NCBI GenBank assembly: GCA_002085445.1
Contig: NBMI01000010.1
Location: 1 to 64,000 of the forward strand
Origin: Candidatus Parabeggiatoa sp. nov. 2
GTDB taxonomy: Bacteria; Pseudomonadota; Gammaproteobacteria; Beggiatoales; Beggiatoaceae
Length of the DNA stretch: 64,000 nucleotides
Direction: 5' to 3'
In this document: piece after piece, positions 9,017 to 19,500 of the stretch
How positions within the stretch are numbered: the first letter of the stretch is position 1
Layout of the letters: each line of letters starts with the position of its first letter
Translations under genes and position numbers: made by a program
The notes under the pieces: generated by a model
Seen by the model: only the letters and a program-made list of their open reading frames with translations
Told to the model about the DNA's origin: nothing
Databases searched by the model: none

Positions 9017-9926
9017 AAAGCATGAACTGAGCGATTTGCTGATCAAATTATTTTACCAGTTTCCCATCGGAATGAATAAACCGTCGTTGGCGTAGCGAAC
9101 ATCGGTTTTCTCTCGTTCCGTTGTTCTTTCTATCAAGCAAGCGTAGGGTGGGTAGACATGTAGGGTGGGCAAGGTGTTTTTTCTTGCCCACCATGCCGAC
9201 GACGATGGTGGGCAACTACGTTGCCGGCTGATAAGTACTTAGGAGACGCGTTCCGAAACGGATAAAAAGGCTACTCGCCGAGTTAATTGTAGGGTGGGTA
9301 GCAAGCGTAGGGTGGGTAGAGCTATGCTGGGGTGATGAAAATTATTAATGATTAATGATTAATGATTAATGATTAATGAATTAAAGAATACTTAAATTAT
9401 TGTTTTTAAAATAATAAAACTGAATCTAAATAAAAACGGGATCAAGTTTTAGAACCCGTTGGAACCTCCTTTTCATCACCCCACCCCCAGAGCTATGCTA
9501 CACCCACCACTTCTCATTCATGTCAGACAATTCTTGCTAATCAAGGCGAGTGTTTAAATTCAATCACTTATTGGTACTTATTGTGATCTGTTTCAGCCTC
9601 GCCCTGGCCCCCAAGAGAAGAGGGTTGGTTGGAAAGGGGGGTAGGAAAAACTGGGGATGCTTATAGATTCAGTCGCTAAAGCGACTACTACAAACTTGTA
9701 CTACAAACTTATACTTTCAAAATGACTAACCTAGTTTTTTCCAAAGAGAAAAATATTTTTACATTCAACCCCTTCGGGGTTGGGGCATACCAAATACCTT
9801 TTCCACAGGTTTCACCTGTGGCTATTCACATTCAACCCCTTCAGGGTTGGCGCTATTCACTATTGGCTTTTTTGAAATTATTTTTCTGAACATCTATAGC
9901 AAGAAAAACTTTGTGGGAGGTAAATC
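9017..9926. other. Intergenic repeat mosaic
   Basis: No gene. It contains GTAGGGTGGGTAG motifs, a GGTGGGCAAG hairpin (about 9166-9195), a 156-bp miniature element (9328-9483, separate entry) and a ~105-bp TTCATTCATGTCAG copy (9511-9620). CAACCCCTTCGGGGTTGG palindromes lie at about 9768 and 9833. A segment at 9855-9900 (TTCACTATTGGCTTTTTTGA) recurs near 24120 and 30232. Confidence 0.75.
9328..9483. mobile_element. Miniature element, TGGGGTGATGAAAA ends
   Basis: A 156-bp segment bounded by perfect inverted termini TGGGGTGATGAAAA and TTTTCATCACCCCA. Inside is a run of ATTAATG heptamers near the left end and a palindromic AACGGGATC/AACCCGTT region near the right. A homologous copy in opposite orientation occupies 28524-28730. 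There is no coding capacity. It looks like a non-autonomous MITE-type element; the transposase is unknown. Confidence 0.8.
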
Positions 9927-10697
9927 ATGCCAACACCTTTTCCGGGCATGGATCCGTATTTAGAACGTCCTAGTTTGTGGGTACAAGTTCATGCCAGTTT
10001 AATTGTTGATATACAAAGATTTTTAACACCGTTACTCCGCCCTCGTTATAATGTGGCTATTGAGCAGCATACTTATCTCACCTTTTTGCCGCCAAATGAG
10101 CAACGTAGCGGTATTCCAGATATCTTATTGGCTTCGCCGATAGATGAAGCTGATGAGGATATCGCGGTTGCGACGGTGCCAATGGTGACTCGCCCTTTAG
10201 TTAGCGAGTTGCCGATGCCAAAAGTGGTGACTGAGGTTTTTTTGGAAGTGCGGGATGCTGTCAATCAGGAAGTGATTACCGTCATAGAGATTTTATCACC
10301 TGCTAATAAAATAGGGCGTGAAGGACGTAGTCAATATGAACGTAAGCGACTAAAAGTGTTAGCGAGTTTCACAAACTTGGTTGAAATTGATTTAATTCGT
10401 GCGGGTAAGCCTTTTCCAATGAAAGTCAAACAAGCCAGTGATTATCGGATAGTTGTTAGTCGGGGTTGGCAGCGTCCAAAGGCGGATATTTACTTGTTTG
10501 GGGTACGCGAGAAAATACCGGATTTTCCTATTCCGCTCCAAGAAGATGAAACTGAGCCTGTTTTACCTTTGAATAAGATTTTACATGAACTTTATGATTT
10601 AGGGGGTTATGATTTAGCCATTAACTATCGCCAAAAGCCGGAACCTGCCTTGGCGGGTGAGGATGCGAAATGGGCAACGCAGATTTTGGGACATTAA
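9927..10697 (+). CDS. DUF4058 family protein
   Basis: The 256-residue protein begins with the family signature FPGMDPYLE, then LIVDIQRFLTPLLRPRYNVA, and has VIEILSPANK in the middle and DYRIVVSR later. DUF4058 proteins are common in cyanobacteria and repeat-rich bacteria. The fold has been likened to PD-(D/E)XK-type nucleases, but function is unproven. A GGGAGG Shine-Dalgarno lies 8 bases before the ATG, the best ribosome site of this accessory zone. It is a single gene between repeat blocks. Confidence 0.85.
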   Translation: MPTPFPGMDPYLERPSLWVQVHASLIVDIQRFLTPLLRPRYNVAIEQHTYLTFLPPNEQRSGIPDILLASPIDEADEDIAVATVPMVTRPLVSELPMPKVVTEVFLEVRDAVNQEVITVIEILSPANKIGREGRSQYERKRLKVLASFTNLVEIDLIRAGKPFPMKVKQASDYRIVVSRGWQRPKADIYLFGVREKIPDFPIPLQEDETEPVLPLNKILHELYDLGGYDLAINYRQKPEPALAGEDAKWATQILGH

Positions 10698-11954
10698 GGA
10701 TTTAATGCGCCTCTTAGTACAACGACATAAGCGCGGATATACGAATTTGTCTGCCTCTGAGTACAACGAATTGCGCGGATAAACGAATTAGCTTGCCTCT
10801 GAGTACAACGAATTGCGCGGATAAACGAATTAATAAACCTCTGAGTACAACGAATTGCGCGGATAAACGAATTAACAAACCTCTCAGTACAACGAATTAC
10901 GCGGATAAACGAATTGGCCTCTTAGTACAACTAAGCCTCTTAGTACAACTAATTACGCGGATAAACGAATACAAGGAATGCGGATTAAGGGTTGAATTAA
11001 TTATTATGAAATCAAGGATTTTAACGCACGCTAGTGACGCATGCATGCGCCGCGTTTATTTGGTTGTCTCTTGCGTGCGTGCGTTTATTTCGCCACCACA
11101 TCTATCTCATTCATGTCAGACAATTCTTGCCAATCAAGGCGAGTGTTTAAATTCAATCACTTATCGGTATCTTTTCTGATCTGTTTCAGCCTCACCCTGG
11201 CCCCCAACAGAAAAGGGTTTGTTTGTTGGAAAGGGGGTAGGAAAAACTGGGAATGGTTGCGAGGGTGGGCAGCGGAATACTGATATAAAGTGCGGCCCAC
11301 TTGTCTGCCCTTATTGAGATTATTTGAGTAATTATCGAATAGTTATAAAAAGAGTGGCCGCCATTAGATAATTTTTTCGTTTAGGCCTGTTGACATTAAG
11401 GCATGATGTAACGATAATACGGCACTTTTTTTGAGGGAGTTGTTTTGCGTTGGCGAGCGTCGTTGCCAGCCAAAGATTTGATGCGACGGCGAATTGGGCC
11501 GGGTTTGCAAATCGCAAAATACACTTGACTTTTTTTCTTATAATAAAATCGGAGTCGGCTACGAGAAATCTTGGATTTCATTCATAATATCTGAAAAGCG
11601 ATACTTTGCACCGTCACAAATTGCGCTTTTGTCGTGTCTTTTGAGCGAAAAATCTTACGCCCCGTTACGGAGATTTCGTCTCTGTCGAAATGACAAAAAA
11701 GCTCAATTTATAACAGTGTTTAGTCTATATCCCGGCTTTGATGTAATCCTTGTCGTTTTTTGAGGAGCAAACGTAGGGTGGGTAGAGCGACTTTGATCCC
11801 CACCACATCTCATTCATGTCAGCAATGCCGGAAAGATTAGCGTTCGCACATGACTTAATTAGGTTTTGCGGGAAAAGCATTTATTAAATATCGACAACAA
11901 TATACGGTTTTCGTTCAAGCATTTCGTTCATCCCAACTGACGAGTTTTGATATT
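10698..11954. repeat. 31-bp repeat array and other elements
   Basis: About seven 31-bp units lie at 10715-10970, mostly joined by CCTCTGA linkers. A ~105-bp TTCATTCATGTCAG copy lies at about 11099-11215. A miniature element with TATACTTTGCACCGTCAC ends lies at 11601-11729. No supported gene is present; longer open frames read through the repeats. Confidence 0.82.
11601..11729. mobile_element. Miniature element, ATACTTTGCACCGTCAC family
   Basis: The left end reads ATACTTTGCACCGTCAC followed by AAATTGCGCTTTTGTC. The right end is its degraded inverted complement (GACAAAAAAGCTCAATTTAT ... AGTCTATA). Better preserved copies lie at 63102-63223 and 63393-63519, an interrupted copy at 21849-22051, and half copies at 22611 and 22888. 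It is non-coding and non-autonomous. Confidence 0.7.
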
Positions 11955-12896
11955 ATGCCCATTGATTATGCTCATTGTTTACGACAACGTTTTACCGAGA
12001 ATATTTTAATGTCTTTATTAGATGCGACTTCGGTGAATGTGGTGGTACCGAAAATAGGTGAAGAAGCCGATAGGTTGGTGGCTGATGTTAAGGCTTGTCA
12101 GTTGCAGAATGCCCGGGTGTTGGCGGTGAATATGCGTTTTTGTCGTGGGAGTTACCAGCAGTTTTTATTGGATTTGTGGCGGCAGTATCATCAGCAGCCT
12201 GCACAGGAATGCCCTGATTTATCGGCCATTTTAGCGGATTTGGAGAAGCAACCGAAACAAAATTTTATCATTGTATTAAATCAGTTGGATGCGATGTGTG
12301 CCAATGATGTTGATGAGCAATTTGATCACTATTTTTATGTCAATTTGAATAGTTTGAAGAATTATCGCAATGTGGCATTGTTGGTAATCACTGAAAGCAG
12401 CAGTTATCATGGCTTGTTGTTTAATATCGGTGGGGTGTTTAAAACTTCTAAATTGGATATTCAGCAAATTGAATATTTGCCAGCTTTAACGAGAGATGAG
12501 GCGCGGTATGAGTTGAGTCGGCGGCATCCAGAGTTGTCAACCGTACATATTTCTCATTTATTGCAACAAGGACAACATCGAACGCTTGGTTATGATTATG
12601 CGCTGTTGGATTATTTGTCCCGCCAATTAAGTCATTCTACTCAGTTTTGGGATGATGATATGGCGAGTTTTATTCGGCAATTAAAGAATTGGCACAAGCG
12701 ATATAAACAGCAATCCAAACAAGCAGAGTATCATGCCAAAAAAATCGTCGAGGCTGTTGATAAGGTTTCAACCATTTTCAATGTGAAAGCTTTGTTTAAA
12801 AAATTATTTCTGGTTTTAAAGGTGATATTGGCTGATCCGATTCTGGCTTTGATTGAGCTTTTTAAAGATTGGTTGAAGAAAAAATCTAAGGACTAA
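11955..12896 (+). CDS. ATPase-like protein lacking a P-loop
   Basis: This 313-residue protein has the layout of a STAND/AAA ATPase domain: a strand at VNVVVP, a Walker-B-like NFIIVLNQLDA at about residues 102-112, and a LLVITESS sensor strand. No GxxGxGK[ST] sequence is present; the place expected for it reads VPKIGEEADRL. It is therefore probably a non-hydrolysing partner. The C-terminus is basic, with an amphipathic, possibly membrane-associated region (FKKLFLVLKVILADPILALI). It lies 174 bp upstream of a membrane STAND ATPase on the same strand, which suggests a pair. No specific function is recognised. Confidence 0.6.
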   Translation: MPIDYAHCLRQRFTENILMSLLDATSVNVVVPKIGEEADRLVADVKACQLQNARVLAVNMRFCRGSYQQFLLDLWRQYHQQPAQECPDLSAILADLEKQPKQNFIIVLNQLDAMCANDVDEQFDHYFYVNLNSLKNYRNVALLVITESSSYHGLLFNIGGVFKTSKLDIQQIEYLPALTRDEARYELSRRHPELSTVHISHLLQQGQHRTLGYDYALLDYLSRQLSHSTQFWDDDMASFIRQLKNWHKRYKQQSKQAEYHAKKIVEAVDKVSTIFNVKALFKKLFLVLKVILADPILALIELFKDWLKKKSKD

Positions 12897-13070
12897 TTAA
12901 CTAAGTCGATACGCATAAATCCTTTAACTATGTTAACCCATAATCAAGGATTTGATGCCTTATTCGTTTATCCACGCTTGTGTCGTTGTACTTAACCGTG
13001 AAAGTGGGAGTAGTGCGCCCACGCTAACTAATGAAACAATCCTTGTCGTTCAGCTAAAGAGTCGTCAATT

Positions 13071-15098
13071 ATGCCCAATCCATTTGACAAACCCACTACC
13101 CCGAAAAGCAGTCTGCAACTTTTGCAGTGGTTGATTTTTGAACCGGTTTTATTTAAGCGGTATGAAAACACCTTAAGTAAATTCCAAACCGCGAGAATCG
13201 TGTTAAAGGCTATTGTCGTCAATTTCTTTGTCGTTATTATTCCGTTGACGTTGGTGCTTTATGCTATTGGTGTGTTTATTATTGCCGTTTTTGATTTACC
13301 GCTAATTTTTCCGCCGGATGCTCCGAAAAATCTAGAGGCCAACAAAGTTTTTGTTCAACAATGGCAAACCTATTCTACATGGTGGGAAAAAGCTTACCTT
13401 TTTGCCAGTTTTGATAATTATAGAAGTTTGATAGTTTTAGCAGTCGGTTTAGCACTCGGTTTAGCACTCGGTTTAGCACTCGGTTTAGCATTCGGTTTAG
13501 CATTCGGTTTAGCACTCAGTTTAGCACTCAGTTTAGCACTCAGTTTAGCACTCGGTTTAGCACTCGGTTTAGCACTCGGTTTAGCAGGAGGTTTAACAGG
13601 AGGTTTAGCAGTCGGTTTAGCATTCCTGCTATTTTTTTACCTCAGTTATTTCCGTCTTTGGCTATATCCTTGGCATTTCCTAAAATCGCTGGTGAGTGTT
13701 AATTTGACCAACAACCCGTACATTGGTGATGGTGCGATTTGGCTACCGATTTGGGGTATGACTCGTAAACTGACTGCTAAAGCGCAACAAAACCCAGAAA
13801 CCGGCTTGGCGTTGGTCAAGTTTCTCCAAGAATACCGCCCGTTACAAACACAATTGGCTATGCACATCGCCCACGCGGCCACTGCCGGCAACTGGCAACA
13901 CCATCCTTTAGAAAAACAATACCTGTTGCCACCGCCCTTAATTCAAGAAACGCCGCGCTTGACACCCTCGGAATCGTGGCTCAATCAAATTGATAAACTC
14001 AAAGGGCAATTTGTTGCTTACACGGAAGAACATCAGATCACTCTAAAAAAGGCACAGTTTGAAACCTTTTGCACACAACTCGACAAGTTTAGAGCGTTAA
14101 CCACGTATGAAGCCTATCGCTGGCATCACTACTACCTGCCGGCACTTGAGCAATGGCAAAGCGCGGCCAAACAAGAACTTGATAAACTGGCTCAAGAGGC
14201 ACAGAACCAAGAACCGATTACTCATAATATTTACCGTTTTGGCGAGATTTTATATCCTGAAAAAGACCAGAGTATTTTCTTAGGTAGAGAGGATATTAAA
14301 GTCGAATTAAAGCAACAAATCCTTACCGCCCGCACGATGCCAATGTTTCTCTGTTACGGACAACGTCGGGTTGGCAAAAGCAGTCTCCTAAGATTTTTAC
14401 CCCGACTGTTAGGCAGCCGTTTCCAAGTGATTTATCAAGACTGCCAACATGCCGATGTTAATAGTCTGTCTAATTGGTTAAAAAACTTACAACAATGCTT
14501 GGACAAGCGTTGGAAATTAGCCGAAATCGACTGGCAACCTACTGAGAATTGGCTAGAAGCTTGGGGAAAAATGCAGCGCCAGTTAGAAATGCTCAGTCGC
14601 CAACAGGAAGAAAAAATCATTCTGGCTTTTGACGAATACGAATCCTTGCAGGAACGCATTTTTATGAGTAATCCAAGACAAGGCAAGATGTTGTTAGAAG
14701 CCATGCGGAGTTTTTCTCAACAGCAAAATCAAATCGTTTTTTTATTTGTGGGAGCGGCCCAATTCGCTGACTTAACGCAGCCTAATTGGGACCGATGTTT
14801 TATTCACGCCATGCCACTGCAAGTAGATTACCTATGTTATGAAGACGCAACGCGCTTGATTACCGAACCCGTTGATTTGAATTACCCAACAGCAGTGATT
14901 GAACGTATGTGGACTGTGACTCAAGGCCATCCCGCCCTGTTACAAATGCTATGCCGTTACTTGGTCAACATTGCGAATACCGAAAGCCGCAAAGACATGA
15001 CGCTGGCTGATTTAGAACAAGTCATCAGCCAAAAAATTGTACACCGCAACACTTACGCCTTAAGTAGTTTCTGGAGCGAATTTTGTTCCCAGCACTAA
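13071..15098 (+). CDS. Membrane STAND-type ATPase, C-terminus cut by TAA
   Basis: The 675-residue product has an N-terminal membrane part: a helix at about residues 43-76, then a long hydrophobic stretch of repeated LALG units at about 122-186. A soluble middle follows, then an ATPase domain with Walker A CYGQRRVGKSS at about 427-438 and Walker B IILAFDEYES at about 514-523. The TAA at 15096-15098 is followed in the same frame by 43 more sense codons (TVEEILDNQPITDK ... WKLRVPLL) to a stop at 15228-15230. That tail reads like the winged-helix end of such ATPases, so the TAA looks like a nonsense mutation. The gene may form a module with the ATPase-like gene upstream. The role is unknown. Confidence 0.75.
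   Translation: MPNPFDKPTTPKSSLQLLQWLIFEPVLFKRYENTLSKFQTARIVLKAIVVNFFVVIIPLTLVLYAIGVFIIAVFDLPLIFPPDAPKNLEANKVFVQQWQTYSTWWEKAYLFASFDNYRSLIVLAVGLALGLALGLALGLAFGLAFGLALSLALSLALSLALGLALGLALGLAGGLTGGLAVGLAFLLFFYLSYFRLWLYPWHFLKSLVSVNLTNNPYIGDGAIWLPIWGMTRKLTAKAQQNPETGLALVKFLQEYRPLQTQLAMHIAHAATAGNWQHHPLEKQYLLPPPLIQETPRLTPSESWLNQIDKLKGQFVAYTEEHQITLKKAQFETFCTQLDKFRALTTYEAYRWHHYYLPALEQWQSAAKQELDKLAQEAQNQEPITHNIYRFGEILYPEKDQSIFLGREDIKVELKQQILTARTMPMFLCYGQRRVGKSSLLRFLPRLLGSRFQVIYQDCQHADVNSLSNWLKNLQQCLDKRWKLAEIDWQPTENWLEAWGKMQRQLEMLSRQQEEKIILAFDEYESLQERIFMSNPRQGKMLLEAMRSFSQQQNQIVFLFVGAAQFADLTQPNWDRCFIHAMPLQVDYLCYEDATRLITEPVDLNYPTAVIERMWTVTQGHPALLQMLCRYLVNIANTESRKDMTLADLEQVISQKIVHRNTYALSSFWSEFCSQH
13437..13628 (+). 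repeat. In-gene 12-bp minisatellite (LALG repeats)
   Basis: Sixteen in-frame 12-bp units of the form TTAGCACTCGGT encode the tetrapeptide L-A-[LFVGT]-[GS], forming a very regular hydrophobic stretch. Variants (ATT for CTC, AGT for GGT, AGGAGG) occur in blocks, as expected from slippage or unequal exchange. The length is a multiple of three, so unit number can change without frameshift. Confidence 0.92.
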
Positions 15099-15230
15099 TG
15101 CCATTCTACGGTCGAGGAAATTCTTGATAATCAACCGATTACCGACAAACAGAACCGATTGAAATTGGAAGACTACGGCTATATTATCCCCGACGGCAAA
15201 AGCTGGAAACTGCGGGTGCCGTTATTATAA

Positions 15231-16593
15231 ATGTGGTTACGGCGCTATCGGTAAGGATTTTCTCGGTTGTCAGATAGTTTCGCCAGTGGCTCTTAACATT
15301 CAACCCCTTCGGGGTTGGCGCGTCGGGAGCACATTTCCCACAGGTTTTCCTTAAGGCTATTATCTCGCGGAGCGAATTACTGCGTTTCACATTTGCAAAA
15401 CTCTTTTCGGTAATGAAAAAAGGTTTTCAAAGTAGTACAACCAATTGCACGGATAAACGAATTAACAAACCTCTGAGTACAACGAATTACGCGGATAAAC
15501 GAATTGGTCTGCCTCTGAGTACAACGAATTGCGCGGATAAACGAATTAACAAACCTCTGAGCACAACGAATTACGCGGATAAACGAATTAGCCTCTTAGT
15601 ATTGAGAAATCCGATTTTTTGAAAAATCTGATTTCTTTGCCCTGAACTGAGTACAACGAATTACGCGGATAAACGAATTAACAAACCTCTGAGTACAACG
15701 AATTACGCGGATAAACGAATTAGCCTCTTAGTATTGAGAAATCCGATTTTTTGAAAAATCTGATTTCTTTGCCCTGAACTGAGTACAACGAATTGCGCGG
15801 ATAAACGAATTGGCCTGCCTCTGAGTACAACGAATTACGCGGATAAACGAATTTGTCTCTTAGTACAACGAATTGCGCGGATAAACGAATTTGTCTGCCT
15901 CTGAGTACAACGAATTGCGCGGATAAACGAATTGGCTTGCCTCTGAGTACAACGAATTGCGTGGATAAACGAATTGGCCTCTTAGTACAACTAATATTGC
16001 TCCTAAACGAATTAGCCAAGGAGTGAATGAGCTTTAGCTTTGGACAACTTTCATTGAGGGCCATTATTGCAAATTGATTGAACGCCTCCCAACAACTGAT
16101 AACTGATAACTGAGCAAGCGTAGGCTGAGTAAAGCGACTTTGATCTCCACCATATTTATTTCATTCATGTCAGCCAATTCTTGCTAATCAAAGCGAGTGT
16201 TTAAAATCAATCACTTATCGGTATCTTTTCTGATCTGTTTCAGCCTTACCCTGGCCCTCAAGAGAAGAGGGTTGGTTGGGAAGGGGATAGAAAAAACTGG
16301 GAATGCTTATAGATTCAGTCGCTAAAGCGACTACTACAAACTTATACTACAAACTTATACTACAAACAAGCAAGATTCAGTCGCTAAAGCGACTACTACA
16401 AACTTATACTACAAACTTATACTACAAACTTATATTACAAACTTATACTACAAACTTATACTACAAACTCTTATAGGTTAAGTCGCTGAAGCGATAAGAA
16501 AGGATTTCTTAGCAATGATAAGAGAATGAAAAAAATTCGATAATATGCTCTAAACTAAAATCCCTTATTATATACAATCCTTGTGGTTGTAGG
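15231..16593. repeat. Largest array of 31-bp units plus 13-mers
   Basis: Between about 15430 and 16005 lie roughly a dozen or more 31-bp units. They include a ~125-bp higher-order duplication (15604-15725 and 15728-15850) that carries an ATCCGATTTTTTGAAAAATC hairpin. Then follow a GAGTGAATGAGC-type unit (about 16020), a ~105-bp TTCATTCATGTCAG copy (16160-16270) and tandem CTACAAACTTATA 13-mers (16330-16470). No supported gene. Confidence 0.88.
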
Positions 16594-19500
16594 TTAATCA
16601 AAAAACCTTTCCACCTCCAACTGAATATCCACCGCCTTATCGGAACACCTTACCTGATATTTTTTTTCAGGTTTGCCATAAACATTGATTTTTTGGTGAG
16701 TTGTGATTAACGAATTTTCTTGAATGTAGTCTGTTTGATTAAACAGGATTTGTTCGACTTCTGCTGACGTAAACTGTTGAACATACGGCTTTATTTCATT
16801 ATCGTTCAGAATTGTGTCAAGCCGTTGGAGTTGCGCTAAGCCTTCATCAATGTCTGGGAGGATTAGAACTAAATAATCTTTGGCGCGGCTAATGGCAACG
16901 TTTAAAATATTCTGGTTATTTAAGAAAATGTTTGGACTAATTATTGGTGGTGCATTGAGTAGATTTAAAATCATGTCAAATTCGTCGCCTTGGAAACTGT
17001 GTACCTTGTTTCTTGAAACAACGGTGTTTTTTTCCAACGACGACAGTGCGGCTATCATTTTTTCTACCAACGTGGCTTGTGCTAAGTAAGGGCAAACTAT
17101 GCCGATTTTCCATTCGGCTTGACTGTGCTTTTTGAGGTGTTTGGCTAAAAAAAGCGCCAATTCAACGGTAAAAATGGCAGAATAAATCTGATAGGCACCG
17201 CCTCCGTCTAACCGTTGTGAACGATAAAGGCTGTCAAATCGGTCAATTTGGCTGGCAGGAAACTTAATGATCGTGATTTCTTTTAAGTCAAAACGCTCTA
17301 TGTTAAGCGATTTTTTATCGGCAAGCTTGCGATGATGCGTTAAAATACCGTCATAGCTAAATTGACTGACTAATGCGCCTAAAGGTGGAATACTTCTATA
17401 TTGTGTCGTCAAGTGAGTGATTGGGAAATCATGCGGAACGGTTTTCGGTGCTTGAAAGCGATTTAATCCTACCAACGTATAGATATTTTCCGTTCTCCAT
17501 TCTTTTGCCCTTACCACTGGCTGAATTTGAAACGGATCGCCTCCAATAATAAAATAACAATGGGTTTGTTGATAAAGTACATAAACTATTTGTGCCAACA
17601 TAATCATAGAGGCTTCATCAAACACGATGACATCCCAATCATACGCCTTAAGAAGCGTGTTTTTGAAACCATCATATAAAAAACGAGCAACAGTGGTGAC
17701 AACCACACATTGTGTTAAGCGGGTTATCTCAAACGATTTATCTTTCAATAGCCCAGCCTTTTCAATCTCACTATCTCCAGTGACACCAAACCGAATTAAC
17801 GGGTTTTGGTCACTGTTATCCGTTGACGGGGCCGTTTCTGGTTGAAATGGGGCCATTTCCCCATTTGACAAAGGGCGGTTAGCCGGCATTTCTGCCATGA
17901 TTTTTTTGACTAACACATCTGCGACTTTATTCGTTGGTGTCAGTACCAATACTTTAGGTGAAGATTCAGCAACCTGGTTCTTTGGAAAGCTTATTCCAGT
18001 TAGCAACGGAATGATTCTTTCTTTGACTAAATAAGTTGTTTTACCGGTACCAGGTGGGCCCAAAATAAACTCAATTTTTGTGGGTAATTTGGCTTGTAAG
18101 TTGTCATTGTTTGAGCAACGTAATTGCCAAAAGGCTTCTTTGAGTTTTTCTAACATAAAGGCGATATTTTTAATCTCAAGAATAGCACTTTGTATTTGGT
18201 TTAAGTCGATTTCTTTGAGCTTAGCCGCTGACTTAAGCCGAGCGCGAAGCGTTAATTCCTTCACGCTCACCACTTCTATTAAAACGGTTTTGGTTTCAGT
18301 GCCAAGACTCAATTGTAAAGATAAGTCAGCCATATCTTCTATAATAGATGGAATGGCGCGAGAAGGATTTTTAAGGAAAATCATTTTGTCTGAAAACGTG
18401 TCTGTTTCTATCTGACTAAATTTGATAATGATTGGTTTGTCCATACTGTCGTGACTCTGCTGGTATTCTAATTCTAATAACGCCTTAAACCAGTCAACGC
18501 GATATTTTTCAGTTTTTTTAATCCGTGATTTAAGGGCTTCAATTTTCGTCATTTCGTCAATTTGTTCGGCGAATTGTTTTTCTAATTGCGCTCGTTTTTT
18601 TTCAACGGTTTTGGCAGTCGGCGTTAGAAAATTCTCTTTCTTTTCCAAGGTGGGGAAGTCATTGGTAAAGACGGATTGATGTTGGTTTGGGTATTCGTAT
18701 TGTTGAGTATGAGTCAATTGTTCTTTATTTTCTAACGGAGGCACTTCTTCGGCAATAATGAGTTTACTGAGGTATTTATCTTGTTTGGTATCAGTGACTT
18801 TGGTAGGTGTTTTTTCAGTTGAGCCAACAATGCTTTCTTTTGGTAAAGGGCGGTTTTTTTTACGTTTAACTAAAAAATGCCTCAACTTTTCTAATACTTC
18901 AGTTGGCTCTTTTCCGCTTGCCTTTGCCAACTTAAACAGTGCTTCTCCAAACACATATTTATCTCGTTGTTCCTCGGTAAAATCTGGGAGTTTTTCGGTT
19001 GGAATCTGTAGCTTTTCAATTAATATTTTAGCTGCATAGTTTTCGGTTTCATAATTATTGGCTGCCAATTCGGGCACTATCGCGTCAGCCGGTTTGACGC
19101 AGTTGCCGTGACTGTTATAAAGCCAGGCGGTTTGTCGCAGTGTGATTAAAAACTTGGCATCAAAATGGTGGTATCTTTCGCGCCGGTAAAACCAGTTGTA
19201 TTGCCCTTTAAAAATTTCTTGCCCTAAGTTTTCTTCAATCAGTTTGAGTAAAAACTGCCATAACCTTTTTGAGTTGTCTGGGTTTATGTGAGCCAGAAAG
19301 GCTTCCAAGCCTTCAATGTCATAATCATACGTGTATTGAGAAAAGTGATAATAATCTTGGGTATATTGCCCTTTGGTAATCGCTTCCCTTTGTTGCGTTG
19401 ATAATGTGGCTTTTATTTTAATACGCCTGGGTTTGTCTTCTATGCCTAAGGCTTTAAAAAACGGGGTTAACGCGTCTTTGCCAAATTCTTTATAAAAGGG

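Noticed and set aside
10793-11179. Open frame on the plus strand with repeated NCADKRINKPLST peptides
   Set aside because: Pure repeat translation followed by another dispersed repeat; no homology-like segment.
15428-16005. CRISPR array
   Set aside because: The regularly repeated 31-bp units resemble an array at first sight. Linkers are only about 5-12 bases and are themselves repeated (CCTCTGA), there are no unique spacers, and copies occur in both orientations throughout the window.
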